64,000 nucleotides of DNA from Hypericum androsaemum. Lineage: Eukaryota; Streptophyta; Magnoliopsida; Malpighiales; Hypericaceae. Each line of letters starts with the position of its first letter. The first letter of the stretch is position 1. Below the pieces are notes generated by a model. That model saw only the letters and a program-made list of their open reading frames with translations, did no database searches and was not told where the DNA came from. The stretch is taken from NCBI GenBank assembly GCA_963995505.1, contig OZ023198.1, forward strand, positions 930,001-994,000. The letters are read 5' to 3'. Both the position numbers and the translations under genes were made by a program. Positions 23,175 to 33,149 of the stretch are shown here, in pieces.

Positions 23175-24289
23175 TTGACACTAACAAAAGTCGTTCATGG
23201 GCATGCACGCGGTCAGCAACTTGTAGGAAATGGTAACGTGACGAGGAAAGTTGCAAGGCTTGGTGGTGTAATATGGACGAAGTTAATTGAATATTATAAA
23301 TTTTTTTTCAACATCATACTTACTAGTTATATTTATATATCAAGTTGTAAAATCATTACACAACAAAGAGCTAAATTCCGTAAGCGGATACGTATTCAAT
23401 TAGATGTCCATAGTTTGAATTGAACATTGTAGTTAACTAATGCAACCCCGAACAAGTGTTTGCATAGACTAACACAAGATTTATTTAACATATCAAGCTT
23501 TTCTTAACATATACTAATATTATATTTACCCCTCTTTAAACACGTGACTTTTTCGTTACGTCTTATCGATATAATCTTTGATACCACTTGTAACACTTCG
23601 AGATCCAATCAATCCTCTTCACAGACCAACAACATTTTTTTGCAACATATTTTATCCTCAGTTAAGCCTATCCTAAAAAATTTCACATGAGGTCACAAAT
23701 TTTGAAATTACTTCAGACCAATGTTATTTAATATTAGATTTTTTTTCATAATATTTGATAGAAAAAGAGTTGTTGCATTTAAATAGAAACGAGCTCGCTT
23801 AACAGTGGCCTAACACCATCCAAACTCCCGCTAATGGATGGCAAAATAGAAAAGCTGCATTTAAATTTAGTTTATCTAAATATTCTCACTTCGAATTTAG
23901 ATCTATATTTGGATTCCAGAATAAATTCGTATCTAAATCTGCATTTAAATTTATTGTATAAAAATATGCGATTGTTAGGCACTGCTATTTCGATTTGGCC
24001 TATACCAAATTTTGGGACATACTAATAACCTCACTTATCTAAGATTGTAAAAAAATAAAAATACCAAGAAACTTTGGTCAAAAACCACCAAACACTTATA
24101 TCGAACAATAGATTTCAAGATGAAAATTTGAGAATATAGTTTTTGTTAAAACAGCTAAAGCGAAAACTTATGTCCATGCATAACATATATCCATGCACGC
24201 AAAGAATTTAGTTGGAAAAACAATAATCTTCACCAAATTGGAGCATATAAGATTCACACCCACACTGGAGCTAACGGAGGCACCAATAA
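23175..24289. other. spacer, transposon debris
   Basis: AT-rich. Near 23578-23595 the sequence TGATACCACTTGTAACACTTC resembles a minus-oriented LTR end next to a primer site, but no second LTR was found. No gene was seen. Confidence 0.4.
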
Positions 24290-24616
24290 TTAGTTTTTCT
24301 CGGCGACATAGTTTCCAATTGTTTTAGCTATCATCTCTAGCGGCTCAATGGACGCATGCGAGGCGAGCTCAATTTTCGTATCATGCAATATCGCGTAATC
24401 AATTGAGGATCTAATGGTGGACGACCGGTCGTCTATCTCGATTATCTCCAGCTTGATCTTGTAGGAGTCGAACCCAAGAGACCTAATTCCTCCTTCAATT
24501 TCTTCCGTCTCCTTTACTCGATTTTCGTCGTCCATTCTGGTGAATATTTCCTTCATGAATATTTCCTTCATGTACCCTACTCCCGGTGTCCCTGTCATTT
24601 TAGTGTGGAACAATAT

Positions 24617-24873
24617 TATGATACCCCGTTAATGATTTGTTCTGTCTGAAACGCTCAAGTGATTTAATTGGTATTATTCATACTAACAAGATGCACCTTT
24701 TTTCTGGCACGCATCTTGAGAGAACTCCAACGTTATACGCATTTAGCTGGAAGTAAGATCAGGATGGGTGACCTCCTGGGAATTTTCGGGATGCGTGTGA
24801 GTGAAAACAAAACACGCTAGAAAAGATTTGTGTTTGTTTGTGGAGACAGTCGGTCAAATCTCGGGGCGTTACA
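24617..24873 (+). mobile_element. solo LTR of Cassandra-type TRIM with 5S rRNA-like core
   Basis: The 257-bp unit is bounded by AATAT duplications at 24612-24616 and 24874-24878. It ends CGGGGCGTTACA, and the mutated start TATGATACCCCG mirrors this. Its middle matches the 3' half of plant 5S rRNA: AGAACTCC..CGTTA, then GATCAGGATGGGTGACCTCC and TGGGAA. 5S-like sequence inside a short LTR is the hallmark of Cassandra elements. It lies in the intron of the Bet v 1-like gene, ending only 25 bp from the exon 2 acceptor. Confidence 0.8.
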
Positions 24874-25135
24874 AATATCATGTTGGGTCAAAAAAAGTTT
24901 GGAACAGCACATCTATTATAATTCAAAGGGCAAATTACCCTCACATCCCTGAGGTTTGGTCACCCTCCCCCTAGGGTCCCTGACTTTTGGAAAAAGATTG
25001 TCCCGTCCCTAAGTTTTGATGATAATAGACTCTCGGGTCCCCGGCTGACGTCATCGGCTCTTTTTTTCATTTTTGATCATGGAAATGACCAAAATACCCT
25101 TAAACAAATTTTTTTTTTACCTTCTTCAACCTTTT

Positions 25136-25370
25136 ACCCCGCTCCCGCTCCCGCTCCCGCCCCCCTTCCCCTTCCCCCTCCCCCTCCCGCTCCCCCTCCC
25201 GCTCCTGCTCCCGCCCCCCCTCCCCCTTCCGCTCCCGCTCCCCCCCTCCTCCCGCTCCCTCCCTCTCCCCCTCCCCCTCCCTCCTGCTCCCCCCTCCTCC
25301 CCCCCTCCCCCTCCCGCTCCCGCTCCCCCCTCCTCCCCCGCTCCCCCTCTCCCCCTCCATCCCACTCCGC
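25136..25370. repeat. C-rich arm: (CCGCTCCC)-like low-complexity tract
   Basis: About 235 bp made almost only of C and T in units such as CTCCCGCTCCC and CCCCTCC. It pairs with the G-rich tract at 25826-26123 in inverted orientation. Apparent long open frames across it (Pro/Leu-rich or Gly/Glu/Arg-rich) are artefacts of composition. Confidence 0.9.
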
Positions 25371-25825
25371 CGGCCAGACCGGCCATAGCCGTCGTCGCCG
25401 AGACTGCAGAACGTAGGCGTCCCGAACCCGGCGGAGCCCATGGTCCAGCGGAAGAGGATGAGCTCCACGGTGAGCGTGGACGACGTAGTATGCGCCGCGG
25501 GGCTGGACGGTAACCCGTGGCCCACGGAGCAGGAGCGAGAGTCGGACGACATGAAAGAGAAGCGGAGAGAGGAGGACAACAAGGAGTACTTCAAGCACCA
25601 CAAGGTGTCCCCCTTGTCGGAGATCGAAATGGCGGATACGAGGAAGCCGATCACGAGGGCGACGGATGGGACCGGGGGAAAGTACAGCGTGGGCCTAGTG
25701 GGGTGGTTACCGGAGCAGCTGGACACGGCGGAGGAGGCGTTGGAGAGGGCGAGGAGGATATGGCGGGAGAATGCGACGAGAGGGGATCCTGATTCCCCGC
25801 ACGGGCGGGTCCTGAGGTCTCTCCG
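25371..25825 (+). pseudogene. captured gene fragment in MULE, source unnamed
   Basis: One plus-strand frame is open through the fragment and protein-like. It starts PSSPRLQNVGVPNPAEP at about 25398, then MVQRKRMSSTVSVDDVVCAA, GNPWPTEQERESDDMKEKRR, EEDNKEYFKHHKVSPLSEIE, MADTRKPITRATDGT, VGWLPEQLDTAEEALERA, ending near RGDPDSPHGRVLRSLRGE. The charged central region with KEYFKHHK and PLSEIE looks like a conserved plant nuclear-encoded protein, possibly plastid-targeted, but I cannot name it. Both ends run directly into the low-complexity arms, so it is a fragment carried by the transposon. Confidence 0.6.
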
Positions 25826-26123
25826 GGGGGAGGGGGAGCGGGAGAGGGAGGGAGGGGGAGGGGGAGAGGGAGGGAGCGGGAGCGGGGAGAGGGGGAGAGG
25901 GGGAGGAGTGGGGGGAGCGGGAGGGGGAGGGGGGGAGGGGGGGGGGAGCGGGAGGGAGGGAGCGGGAGGGGGAGAGGGGGAGGAGGGGGGGGAGCGGGAG
26001 CGGGAGCGGGAGGGGGGGCGGGAGCGGGAGGGGGAGGGGGGAGCAGGAGCGGGGAGATCTCGAGCGGGAGGGGGAGAGGGGGAGCGGGAGCGGGAGGGGG
26101 GGGGGGAGTGGGAGGGGGGGTAA
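25826..26123. repeat. G-rich arm: (GGGAGCGG)-like low-complexity tract
   Basis: About 300 bp almost entirely of G and A with regular GC steps (GGGAGCGGGAGGGGGAG type). It is the inverted partner of 25136-25370 but longer, with many runs of four or more G. An AGATCTCGAGC interruption lies near 26056. Confidence 0.9.
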
Positions 26124-26343
26124 AAGGTTGAAGAAGGTAAAAAAAATTTATTTTTTGGTTAAGGGTATTTTGGTCATTTTCATGACCAAAAAAGAAAAAA
26201 AGAGCCGATGACGTCAGCCGGGGACCCGAGAGTCTATTATCGTCAAAACTTAGGGACGGGACAATCTTTTTCCAAAAGTCAGGGACCCTAGGGTGAGGGT
26301 GACCAAACCTCAGGGATGTGAGGGTAATTTGCCCTAATTCAAA

Positions 26344-26876
26344 TGCCATTAGTCTGTTGGTAGTAGGTGTACGGATATCTTAAATTTGGAATTATGTGCA
26401 TTTTAATGGTTAGTGTTGCAACTAGTGCTTAGGAGTTTTTGTAAAAAATCATATATTTTACTCTTTCTAATTTTATTTTTGAAGATTCCTCTTTCTAATT
26501 TTATTAAGGATATATAAATTTTTACTTATAAAATAATTGACCCAATACGCTAGAGGAGCATCTTTCTAGATATTCAATTAACTAGTATAAATTGTGGACC
26601 TTCCGAGATCTACAATCGTATTTTTTGGCAAACCATTAATACAAATATCATTAATGTACTTGTAAGAAAACAATATCATGAACGATTTTCGTCTCTTCCT
26701 TGAAGTCTAGCTCAACTGGCAAATAAAATGATTAAATTCTGAAACGAAAATTTTACAAACGACTTGATATTACTATTTTGAAAAGGTAAATTAGCAAGTA
26801 ATTTTATAAACCATGAACCAGATTTGAAAATTTTCAAAAAAAAGGGAATAATCTTATTTGAGATATTATATATTAC
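26344..26876. other. remainder of the Bet v 1-like intron
   Basis: AT-rich intron sequence between the MULE and the exon 1 donor (GTAATA at 26876-26871 on the minus strand). No other feature was seen. Confidence 0.6.
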
Positions 26877-27284
26877 CCGGAGGATAGGTGAGCTTCATGA
26901 TAGTTCCAACTCCGCCGTCACCTTCCACCACTTCCCCTTTGCGAATCACATCGCCGAGCAGTTCGGTGCCAAGCCTCCCCAGCCCAACTCCCCGATAGGC
27001 CTCCCAAACCGCGGCGGCCGGAGCGGGTACTGGAGTGTCCTGTGGGCTGTGTCAAATGCCCTTTCATGGTCAAACCCTCTTCTTCTACAAGCTAGCTGCG
27101 ATGGATAGTTTTCTTTAGCTTTGGAAAATTTACCTCTGTTTAATATGGCGGTAGACCTTGTGTTTTTTAAACAAATATATAGGATAGTACAACTAATGCG
27201 TATGTGGAATGGTCCATTTTGATAGACCCTGTATTTTTAGATTTGTAATCCAATGGTCCAATTTGGACAATTGCATTAGAAATC

Positions 27285-30084
27285 TGTTGAGTTTGACAAG
27301 GAAATAAGTAAAAGAGAAATTATTGTATGAGGTTAGGCATGTTCCAAATTTGGCTCGAAAACTCATCAATAAAAGTTCTCCTTTCTCTCAGTGGACGTAG
27401 GCATTACGCCGAACCACATAATCTATTGCGTCCGTGTTCTTTGCGCATTTTGTTCTCTTGGTTGCTAAATTCCTAACAAGTGGTATCAAGAGCTAAGGTT
27501 GGAGGATGTCGGATCACGGCGCGAAGTTTGCTCTTGTGAAGTTCGATGGTTCATCAAATTTTGGGTTATGACAAAGGCGTGTCAAAAATCTCCTCGTGCA
27601 ACAAGGGATGGTCATCGCGCTCTCGGAGAAGAAGCCTGAGAAGATGGAGGAGCAAGAGTGGAAGGAGATGGAGGCCAAGGCGGTGGCGACAATTTGCTTG
27701 TGCTTGGCTGACGATGTGATGTATCATGTCATGGATGAGGAGTCACCAACTGAGGTATGGAAGAAATTGGAGGCAAGGTATATGTCTAAGTCTTTGTCGA
27801 ACAAACTTTATCTTAAGCAAAGATTGTACGGGCTCAAGATGGAGGAGGGCTCAGATTTGAGCCAACACATTAACATTTTCAGTCAACTTGTGAGCGACTT
27901 GAGAAAGGTTGATGTGAAGTTCGAGAAAGAAGACAAGGCATTGTTGCTCCTGAATTCCTTATCAGGCTCCTACGAAAATTTGGTTACAACTCTAACTTGG
28001 GGGGAAGGAGTCCCTGGTATTGGAAGATATCACAAGTACTTTGCTAGGGTTTCATCAAAGAAGGAAAACTGGCGATGAACAAGCGGAAGGGCTGGTTGTG
28101 AGGGGTAGCCATGGTGGTCGTAGTGAAGATGGAAAAGGATCCAGGTCGAGGTCAAAGAGGTTCAAAGGAAATTACTTCAAGTGCGGAGAAAAAGGGCACG
28201 TAAAGAAGGATTGTCCGAGAAGAACTCGGGATCGCGAGAAAAAAGGATTAGGTTTCGTGAATGTGGCCTCATATTCAGACGGGTCGGATGGTGATCTTCT
28301 TTCTATTTTATCAAGTCTAAAGCATTCTGATTCCTGGATTTTGGATAGCGCTTGTTCCTTTCACATGACGCCCAAGAAAGGGTGGTTCGACACCTATAAG
28401 TTCATTGATTCAGGTATGTTGACTATGGGTGATGGTTCTACTTATAGAATTGTTGGCATAGGAGACTTGAGAATCAAGATGTGGGATGGTGTTGAAACAA
28501 AATTGTGTGAGGTTAGGCATGTTCCAAATTTGGAGAGGAATTTGATCTTATTATGAGCCTTGGATTGTAGAGGGTACAACTATGAGATTGTAGGCGGGCT
28601 AATTAAGGTGGAGAAGGATGCCGAGGTGGTGATGAAGGGTGAAAGGGATGCTAGGAACACCTATAGGTTAGTTGGGAACATAGTTGTAGGTGGAGTCACC
28701 TCGTTGGGTTCCGATGGAGGGGAGAAAAGCTCTTCTGTGATGGAGCGAAGGCTTGACATGCATGGTTTGAGTGGAGTTGGGATTCGCGAAGACAAAGTTA
28801 GCAAGTTCTCGCTATGGTTGTCTAAAGGGACGTGGACGTCAAAGGTGTTGGGTAGGTTTTGCATGGGGAATGCGAAGCCGTTGGTAGCACCACGGACGAA
28901 TCGGGTATCTCACTCAAGGTCGAACGGTGGAGTTCGGGACATGTCGAGGGTTCTACTTGGTGGAACAAAAGGTTGCCTGTTGTATGCTATGGCAAGTCGC
29001 ATTGGTTTGAGGCAAGAAAGTCCAGCAAAAAAAACAGTTTGAGGTTGCGGAGCATGGGGTTGACTGAAAAATAGAGAGCGCATCTATTGGTCATAAGTTT
29101 ACTTCAGCAGGTGGACTTACTAGTTGGAGTTCGATGGAGATTGGAGGAAAGACGCCAAGGAAGCTCGAAATCTCGAGCTTGGGGGCTGGCTCCAAGTGAT
29201 TGAACTAAGGTGGTGAGAAAGTTGAGATGGTCTTATTGATGGCGGTGTGTATCTATGGTCCGAGGTAGAATCGATGAAGTCAAATTGGTCTTGCAAGATC
29301 TCATCTCTTCATGGGGCGGTGTTTCGTCAATGTGGAGTTTTGTTGAAGTTCGGATGGAGCTTCATGGTTTGTCCACGGGATGATTTCTCGCCAAGGTGGA
29401 GATTGTTGAGTTTGGCGAGGATAAAAGTAAAAGAGGAATTATTTTCCTGTTTTATTTCGGACTCCTAATTTGACCTAAATAGATTACTTGATGTACAAGG
29501 GCTTGTCTCTATATAAAGGCATGTTACCCGAGGGTTTTGTATTGCTTTGTGGGTTGGATCCATCAATAAAAGTTCTCCTTTCTCTCCGTGGACGTAGGCA
29601 TTAGGCCGAACCATGTTATCTATTGTGCCCGTGTTCTTTGCGAGTATTGTTCTCTAAGTTGCTGAATTCCTAACAAGTCCAAAGCATGGCATGATTTCTC
29701 AAGATCTCATCTCTTCATGGGGCGGTGTTTCGTAAAGGTGGAGTTTTTTGTTGAAGTTTCGGATGGAGCTTCATGGTTCGTCCACGGGATGATTTCTCGC
29801 CAAGGTGGAGATTGTTGAGTTTGGCAAGGAAATAAGTAAAAGATGAATTATTTTCCTGTTTTGTTTCAGACTCCTAATTCGACCTAAATAGATTACTTGA
29901 TGTACAAAGATTTTCCTATATATAAAGGTATGTTACCCAAGGGTTTTGTATTGCTTTGTGGCTTGGATTCATCAATAAAAGTTCTCATTTCTCTCCGTGG
30001 ACGTAGGCATTAGGTCGAAGCACGTTATCTATTGTACCCGTGTTCTTTGCGCTTATTATTCTCTAAGTTGCTGAATTCCTAACA
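27285..30084 (+). mobile_element. Copia element with three LTRs
   Basis: The whole structure is bounded by the 5-bp duplication AAATC (27280-27284 and 30085-30089). LTRs lie at 27285-27478 (194 bp, rearranged), 29404-29675 (272 bp) and 29813-30084 (272 bp). All begin TGTTGAGTTTG and end CTAACA. The primer site TGGTATCAAGAGC follows the first LTR (27481-27493). A polypurine tract AAGGTGGAGA precedes each of the other two. The 137 bp between LTR 2 and LTR 3 repeats the internal sequence just before LTR 2, so the 3' end has been tandemly duplicated. The coding region is short and broken, with no integrase or reverse transcriptase, so the element is non-autonomous. Confidence 0.88.
27506..28556 (+). 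pseudogene. Copia gag-protease remnant
   Basis: The frame begins MSDHGAKFALVKFDGS and is stopped after FGL (a TGA where gag proteins usually have Trp). Downstream is a UBN2-type gag domain (MEEQEWKEMEAKAVATICL, EVWKKLEARYMSKSLSNKLY, LLLLNSLSGSYENLVTTL). A change of frame near 28030 follows. Then come a CCHC zinc knuckle (YFKCGEKGHVKKDCP) and a retroviral-type protease region (SWILDSACSFHMTPKKGWFD, DLRIKMWDGVETKLCEVRHV, ending NLERNLILL). In Copia proteases the active-site motif is D-S/T-G/A, and here it reads DSA. Integrase and polymerase are missing or unrecognisable; 28560-29060 has only short damaged frames. Confidence 0.85.
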
Positions 30085-30089
30085 AAATC

Positions 30090-30892
30090 TATTTAGGTCT
30101 CGGGTGGCGTATGTGGACATAGGGATTGGGAATGCAAGACTTTGTATATGGAATATTAAAGCTTAGCGCTCTTTCTCTATCTCAATTTTTTTTTTTGAAA
30201 TTTGTTGAGGTAAAATTTTACTGAAACTACTGTTGCAACATTAGAGGAGGGAATTCTGCATTCGAGAGAGCTAGAGAGAAAAGAGGGGAAGAGAGAGAGA
30301 ATGGGAGAGAGGAGAGAGAAATCAAAATAAACATTAGAGAAGGGGACTTCAGGTCCAAATAATTTTTGGACTTGGGGCTGGTATAGAATTTTTTTCTCGA
30401 TAACTGAAATCGAATTAAAATTTCATTCTCGATCAAAGTCGAAAAAAAATTCAATCTAAGAGAAAAATCAATTTTTTTTTAATCTGAAAATAGGACAAGA
30501 GATCCAAAATACTTTTAAAAGAAACCCATTTTAATAATACTTCTTTATATGAACGCCATTTTGGAGAAAAACCCGCGAACGGCATCTTTCTCTCTCTCCT
30601 GATCGGTGGTCATTATATGGAGAGCTCCGGAGCCGCCTTCTGAAAGTCAATGCTCATTTTTAAATGGTTCTGTCGGGATCTTATGTCCTACAAAGGGTAT
30701 AGAATCTATGTGATTAATTTTGTATGTAAAGTCCCATTAGATTTCAATAGCTATCAAATTTAAGATGGATTTTTTCATGGTAGAAAATTTTAAAAACTCT
30801 TAATATCTTACTATAATTATGTAAACATTTTTTTTGGTTTGGTCTGTCACTTGGAAATGTCCATACTACTCCTAAAAAGAACTTAATTTTTT
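30090..30892. other. spacer, nothing seen
   Basis: AT-rich sequence with a purine-rich stretch near 30260-30330. No gene or paired repeat was recognised. Confidence 0.5.
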
Positions 30893-32257
30893 GGACAAAT
30901 TACTCTCACGTCCCTGTACTTTGGTTACCTTCCTCCTAGGATCCCTGAATTTTGAAAAATGATTATCCCGTCTCTAAGTTTTGATGATAATAGACTCCCA
31001 GGTCCATGGAGCTGGAATATTCATTTTTCTCCGGTGAACCCCCACTTGAAATGACCAAAATATCCTTACTTGAAAAAACGACAAAAAAGTCATCTTCAAC
31101 CTTGGATTGTGTTCTTGCTTTTGCTTTGAAGCTTTTATCAAATACATCATCACTAATTCAACTCCAAATCCAAAACCAAACTAGAAACTCACTCCAGCAA
31201 CCCAACTTCACCACTCAAAATCCAAAGTAAACAACAACCCAAAAAAACCATAATAAATAATGCATAAATCCATAACATAAAAATACCAAATCAAATAATC
31301 AAGTACATAACATCAAGAACACAAGAATTGAAGGGTAATTGAACAATTGGAATCTGTCAAGAGAATGAATGTCTATAACCCTTGGAATCTGTCAAGAGAA
31401 CAATTAGAATCTGCAAATCCAAGAATCCAAGAATCGCTATAACCCTAAAAAATAGAAACCTAAAAAAATTGGGAAAAATCACAGAAATGGACATTGTAGG
31501 TGATGTCGGGCTTCCCGGACTTCGTCGTGTAGCTCCACGAAGCATGCCTCCCGAAGCGGAGGCCTGGCCGTCGTCGTCGAGCTCTACGAAGTATGCCTCC
31601 GGAAGCGGCAACGTCGAGGAGAGTGGCCAGTCGATGACGGTACAAACCTCGTCCCTCGTCCTCACCACCTCTGGGAGGAAGGAAGTCGAGCAGGGGAGGT
31701 CGGCGCGGTGGATCCGGTTGAGCCCCGCAAGATTCTCGAAGCTGCCCGCGTCCACGGCGTCTAAATCTCCCTCGTCCTCACCACTCACCACCACTGGTTG
31801 GTTCTCTCTCTCTCTCTCTCTCGCAGTAAATTGGCTGCTGCTATGCTACTTAATTAGGGATTGGATTGATTGATGAATCTCCTCAGGAGAGGTACGGTTT
31901 CAAAGCTCCAAATCGGAGTAACCGTGCTACTTAATTTTTTAATTAGTTTGGATTTCAAATTTTAGTTTTAGATTATCTGTTTGTTTTGAATTATTTGGGT
32001 ATGAGTTTTAATTGAAGATGGAGGTAGGTGGAGAAGATGAAGAGAGAAGGGGAAAAAATATTTTTTTGTTTTTTAACAAAGAGAGGACATTTTAGTCTTT
32101 TTAAGCGGGGGTTCGCCGGAGAATATGTAATATTCCGACTCCAGGGACCCGAGAATCTATTATCATCAAAACTTAGGGACGGGATAATCATTTTCCAATA
32201 TCCGGGGACCCTAGGAGAAGGGTGATCAAAGTATATGGACGTAAGGGTAATTTGCCC
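30893..32257. mobile_element. MULE family 2, copy C
   Basis: The arms start GGACAAATTACTCTCACGTC and end GTAAGGGTAATTTGCCC. The subterminal TTTTGATGATAATAGACTC and ATATTC..CTCCGG motifs are inverted between the arms. The 9-bp duplications TAATTTTTT are perfect (30884-30892 and 32258-32266). The interior at 31490-31800 is GC-rich, with an open minus-strand frame (31357-31794; includes DAGSFENLAGLNRIHRADLP and EVCTVIDWPLSSTLPLPEAY) that looks protein-like but is not identified. A TC microsatellite at 31803-31822 follows. Confidence 0.85.
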
Positions 32258-32266
32258 TAATTTTTT

Positions 32267-32967
32267 TCCTTACCAAAAACAACCTTTTCTCTGCGTTCTC
32301 CCCCCGCTAGAATCGAAAAACGGAGAAGGGGCCCTAATTTTTTTTCCTCTCCAACGCTCCCCTGACGCCGGCGGCCAGCTCCTGACGCCGGCGACCAGCT
32401 TCCGACGAGGAAGGCGCCGAGCAAGCTCCAGGACGGGCGGTGGCGTGGGTGTTCGTGGCCCTCTCCTTCGTCGTCGTCGTCTCCTCCAGTGGCGTCCACC
32501 CCGGGGGTTGTCGTGGAGGAGCAGAGAGGCATCTTCGTCGCGCTTCCGCGGGGATGCAGCGGCGGATCGGGGGCCGATGGAGCTGGAGTGGCGGAGCTCC
32601 GCCATCGCGAGCTTCGGGCTGTAGGACGCCAGCTTCGCTCCCGAGCCAACCAGAACCGCTCTGTTGCGTGGAAGAAATTAAGGGCGAGTTGGCCGCGAAG
32701 ATCGAAGGACGAACTATGGCGAAAGAGGATGAGGAAGAAAGATGGTGGAAGAAATGTAAGAAGATGAAGTGTTTTTCTCTGTCAAGTTGCTGCTGGAACT
32801 TGAAGACAATAGGGCTCATTATGGGCTAAAGTGCAAAGATGGGCCTTGACTTTGAATTAACTATATACGGGCCGTTTTTTCTCATTAGCTTTAGTTAATA
32901 TTTGTAAAGCCCAATTTGGGTATGTCGTTCCTGGTCCAAAATAAAGTCATCTAGGAATATATATAGG
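32267..32967. other. GC-rich anonymous segment
   Basis: Between two family-2 elements lies about 550 bp of GC-rich sequence, open in several frames on both strands (for example 32334-32819 minus, 32440-32829 plus). No family was recognised and no inverted ends were found. It may be another captured or relocated gene fragment, or the 5' end of a host gene. Confidence 0.35.
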
Positions 32968-33148
32968 GCAAATTACCCTCACATCCCTGAAGTTTGGTCA
33001 CCCTTCCCCTAAGGTCCCTGACTTTTGGAAAATGATTGTCCCGTCCCTAAGTTTTGATGATAATAGACTCTCGGGTCCCTGGCTGACGTCATCGACTCTT
33101 TTTTTTATTTTTGGTCATGGAAATGACCAAAATACCCTTAAACAAAAT
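32968..33148. mobile_element. MULE family 2, copy D, left arm only
   Basis: Starts GGGCAAATTACCCTCACATC and runs through the family-2 arm as far as CCAAAATACCCTTAAACAAA, very like the left arm at 24928. It then stops abruptly where the duplicated block (LTR-derived sequence) begins. There is no right arm. Confidence 0.8.
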
Positions 33149-33149
33149 T

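Larger units (their letters stand above)
24928..26334. mobile_element. MULE family 2, copy B (Pack-MULE-like)
   Basis: Near-perfect inverted arms of about 200 bp start GGGCAAATTACCCTCACATC and end with the complement at 26315-26334. The 9-bp duplications TAATTCAAA are perfect (24919-24927 and 26335-26343). Inside the arms stand complementary low-complexity C-rich and G-rich tracts, and between them a GC-rich coding fragment. The element sits in the intron of the Bet v 1-like gene. Similarity of the two arms suggests a young insertion. Confidence 0.9.
24290..27067 (-). pseudogene. Bet v 1 / norcoclaurine-synthase-like gene, frame broken and invaded by transposons
   Basis: Two exons on the minus strand. 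Exon 1 (26877-27067) starts at ATG 27067 with MKGHLT. After a frame change it reads DTPVPAPAAAVWEAYRGVGL, GTELLGDVIRKGEVVEGDGG and VGTIMKLTYPPG. Exon 2 (24290-24591) continues TPGVGYMKEIFMKEIFTRMD, then KETEEIEGGIRSLGFDSYK, ending IAKTIGNYVAEKN. This is the PR-10/Bet v 1 fold, closest by eye to norcoclaurine-synthase-like proteins, with the glycine loop EGDGGVGT present. Exon 1 is 191 bp where 3n+1 is needed to join exon 2, so the N-terminus is shifted near codon 6. KEIFM/KEIF is a small tandem duplication. The 2.3-kb intron holds a MULE and a Cassandra-type LTR. A Copia element sits 218 bp before the ATG. Probably a recent pseudogene. Confidence 0.78.

Noticed and set aside
23578..23900. Possible second Cassandra-type LTR in minus orientation
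   Set aside because: Only the TGTAACACTTCG end next to a primer-site-like GATACCA is visible; no 5S-like core and no second end.
24720..24830. Possible 5S rRNA gene
   Set aside because: Only the 3' half resembles 5S and it has many changes; TG..CA-type ends and target duplications show a Cassandra-type LTR.
25100..26349. Long Gly/Arg/Glu-rich and Pro/Leu-rich frames over the C-rich and G-rich tracts
   Set aside because: Products of dinucleotide-like composition, open in nearly all frames; only the 25398-25815 core looks protein-like.
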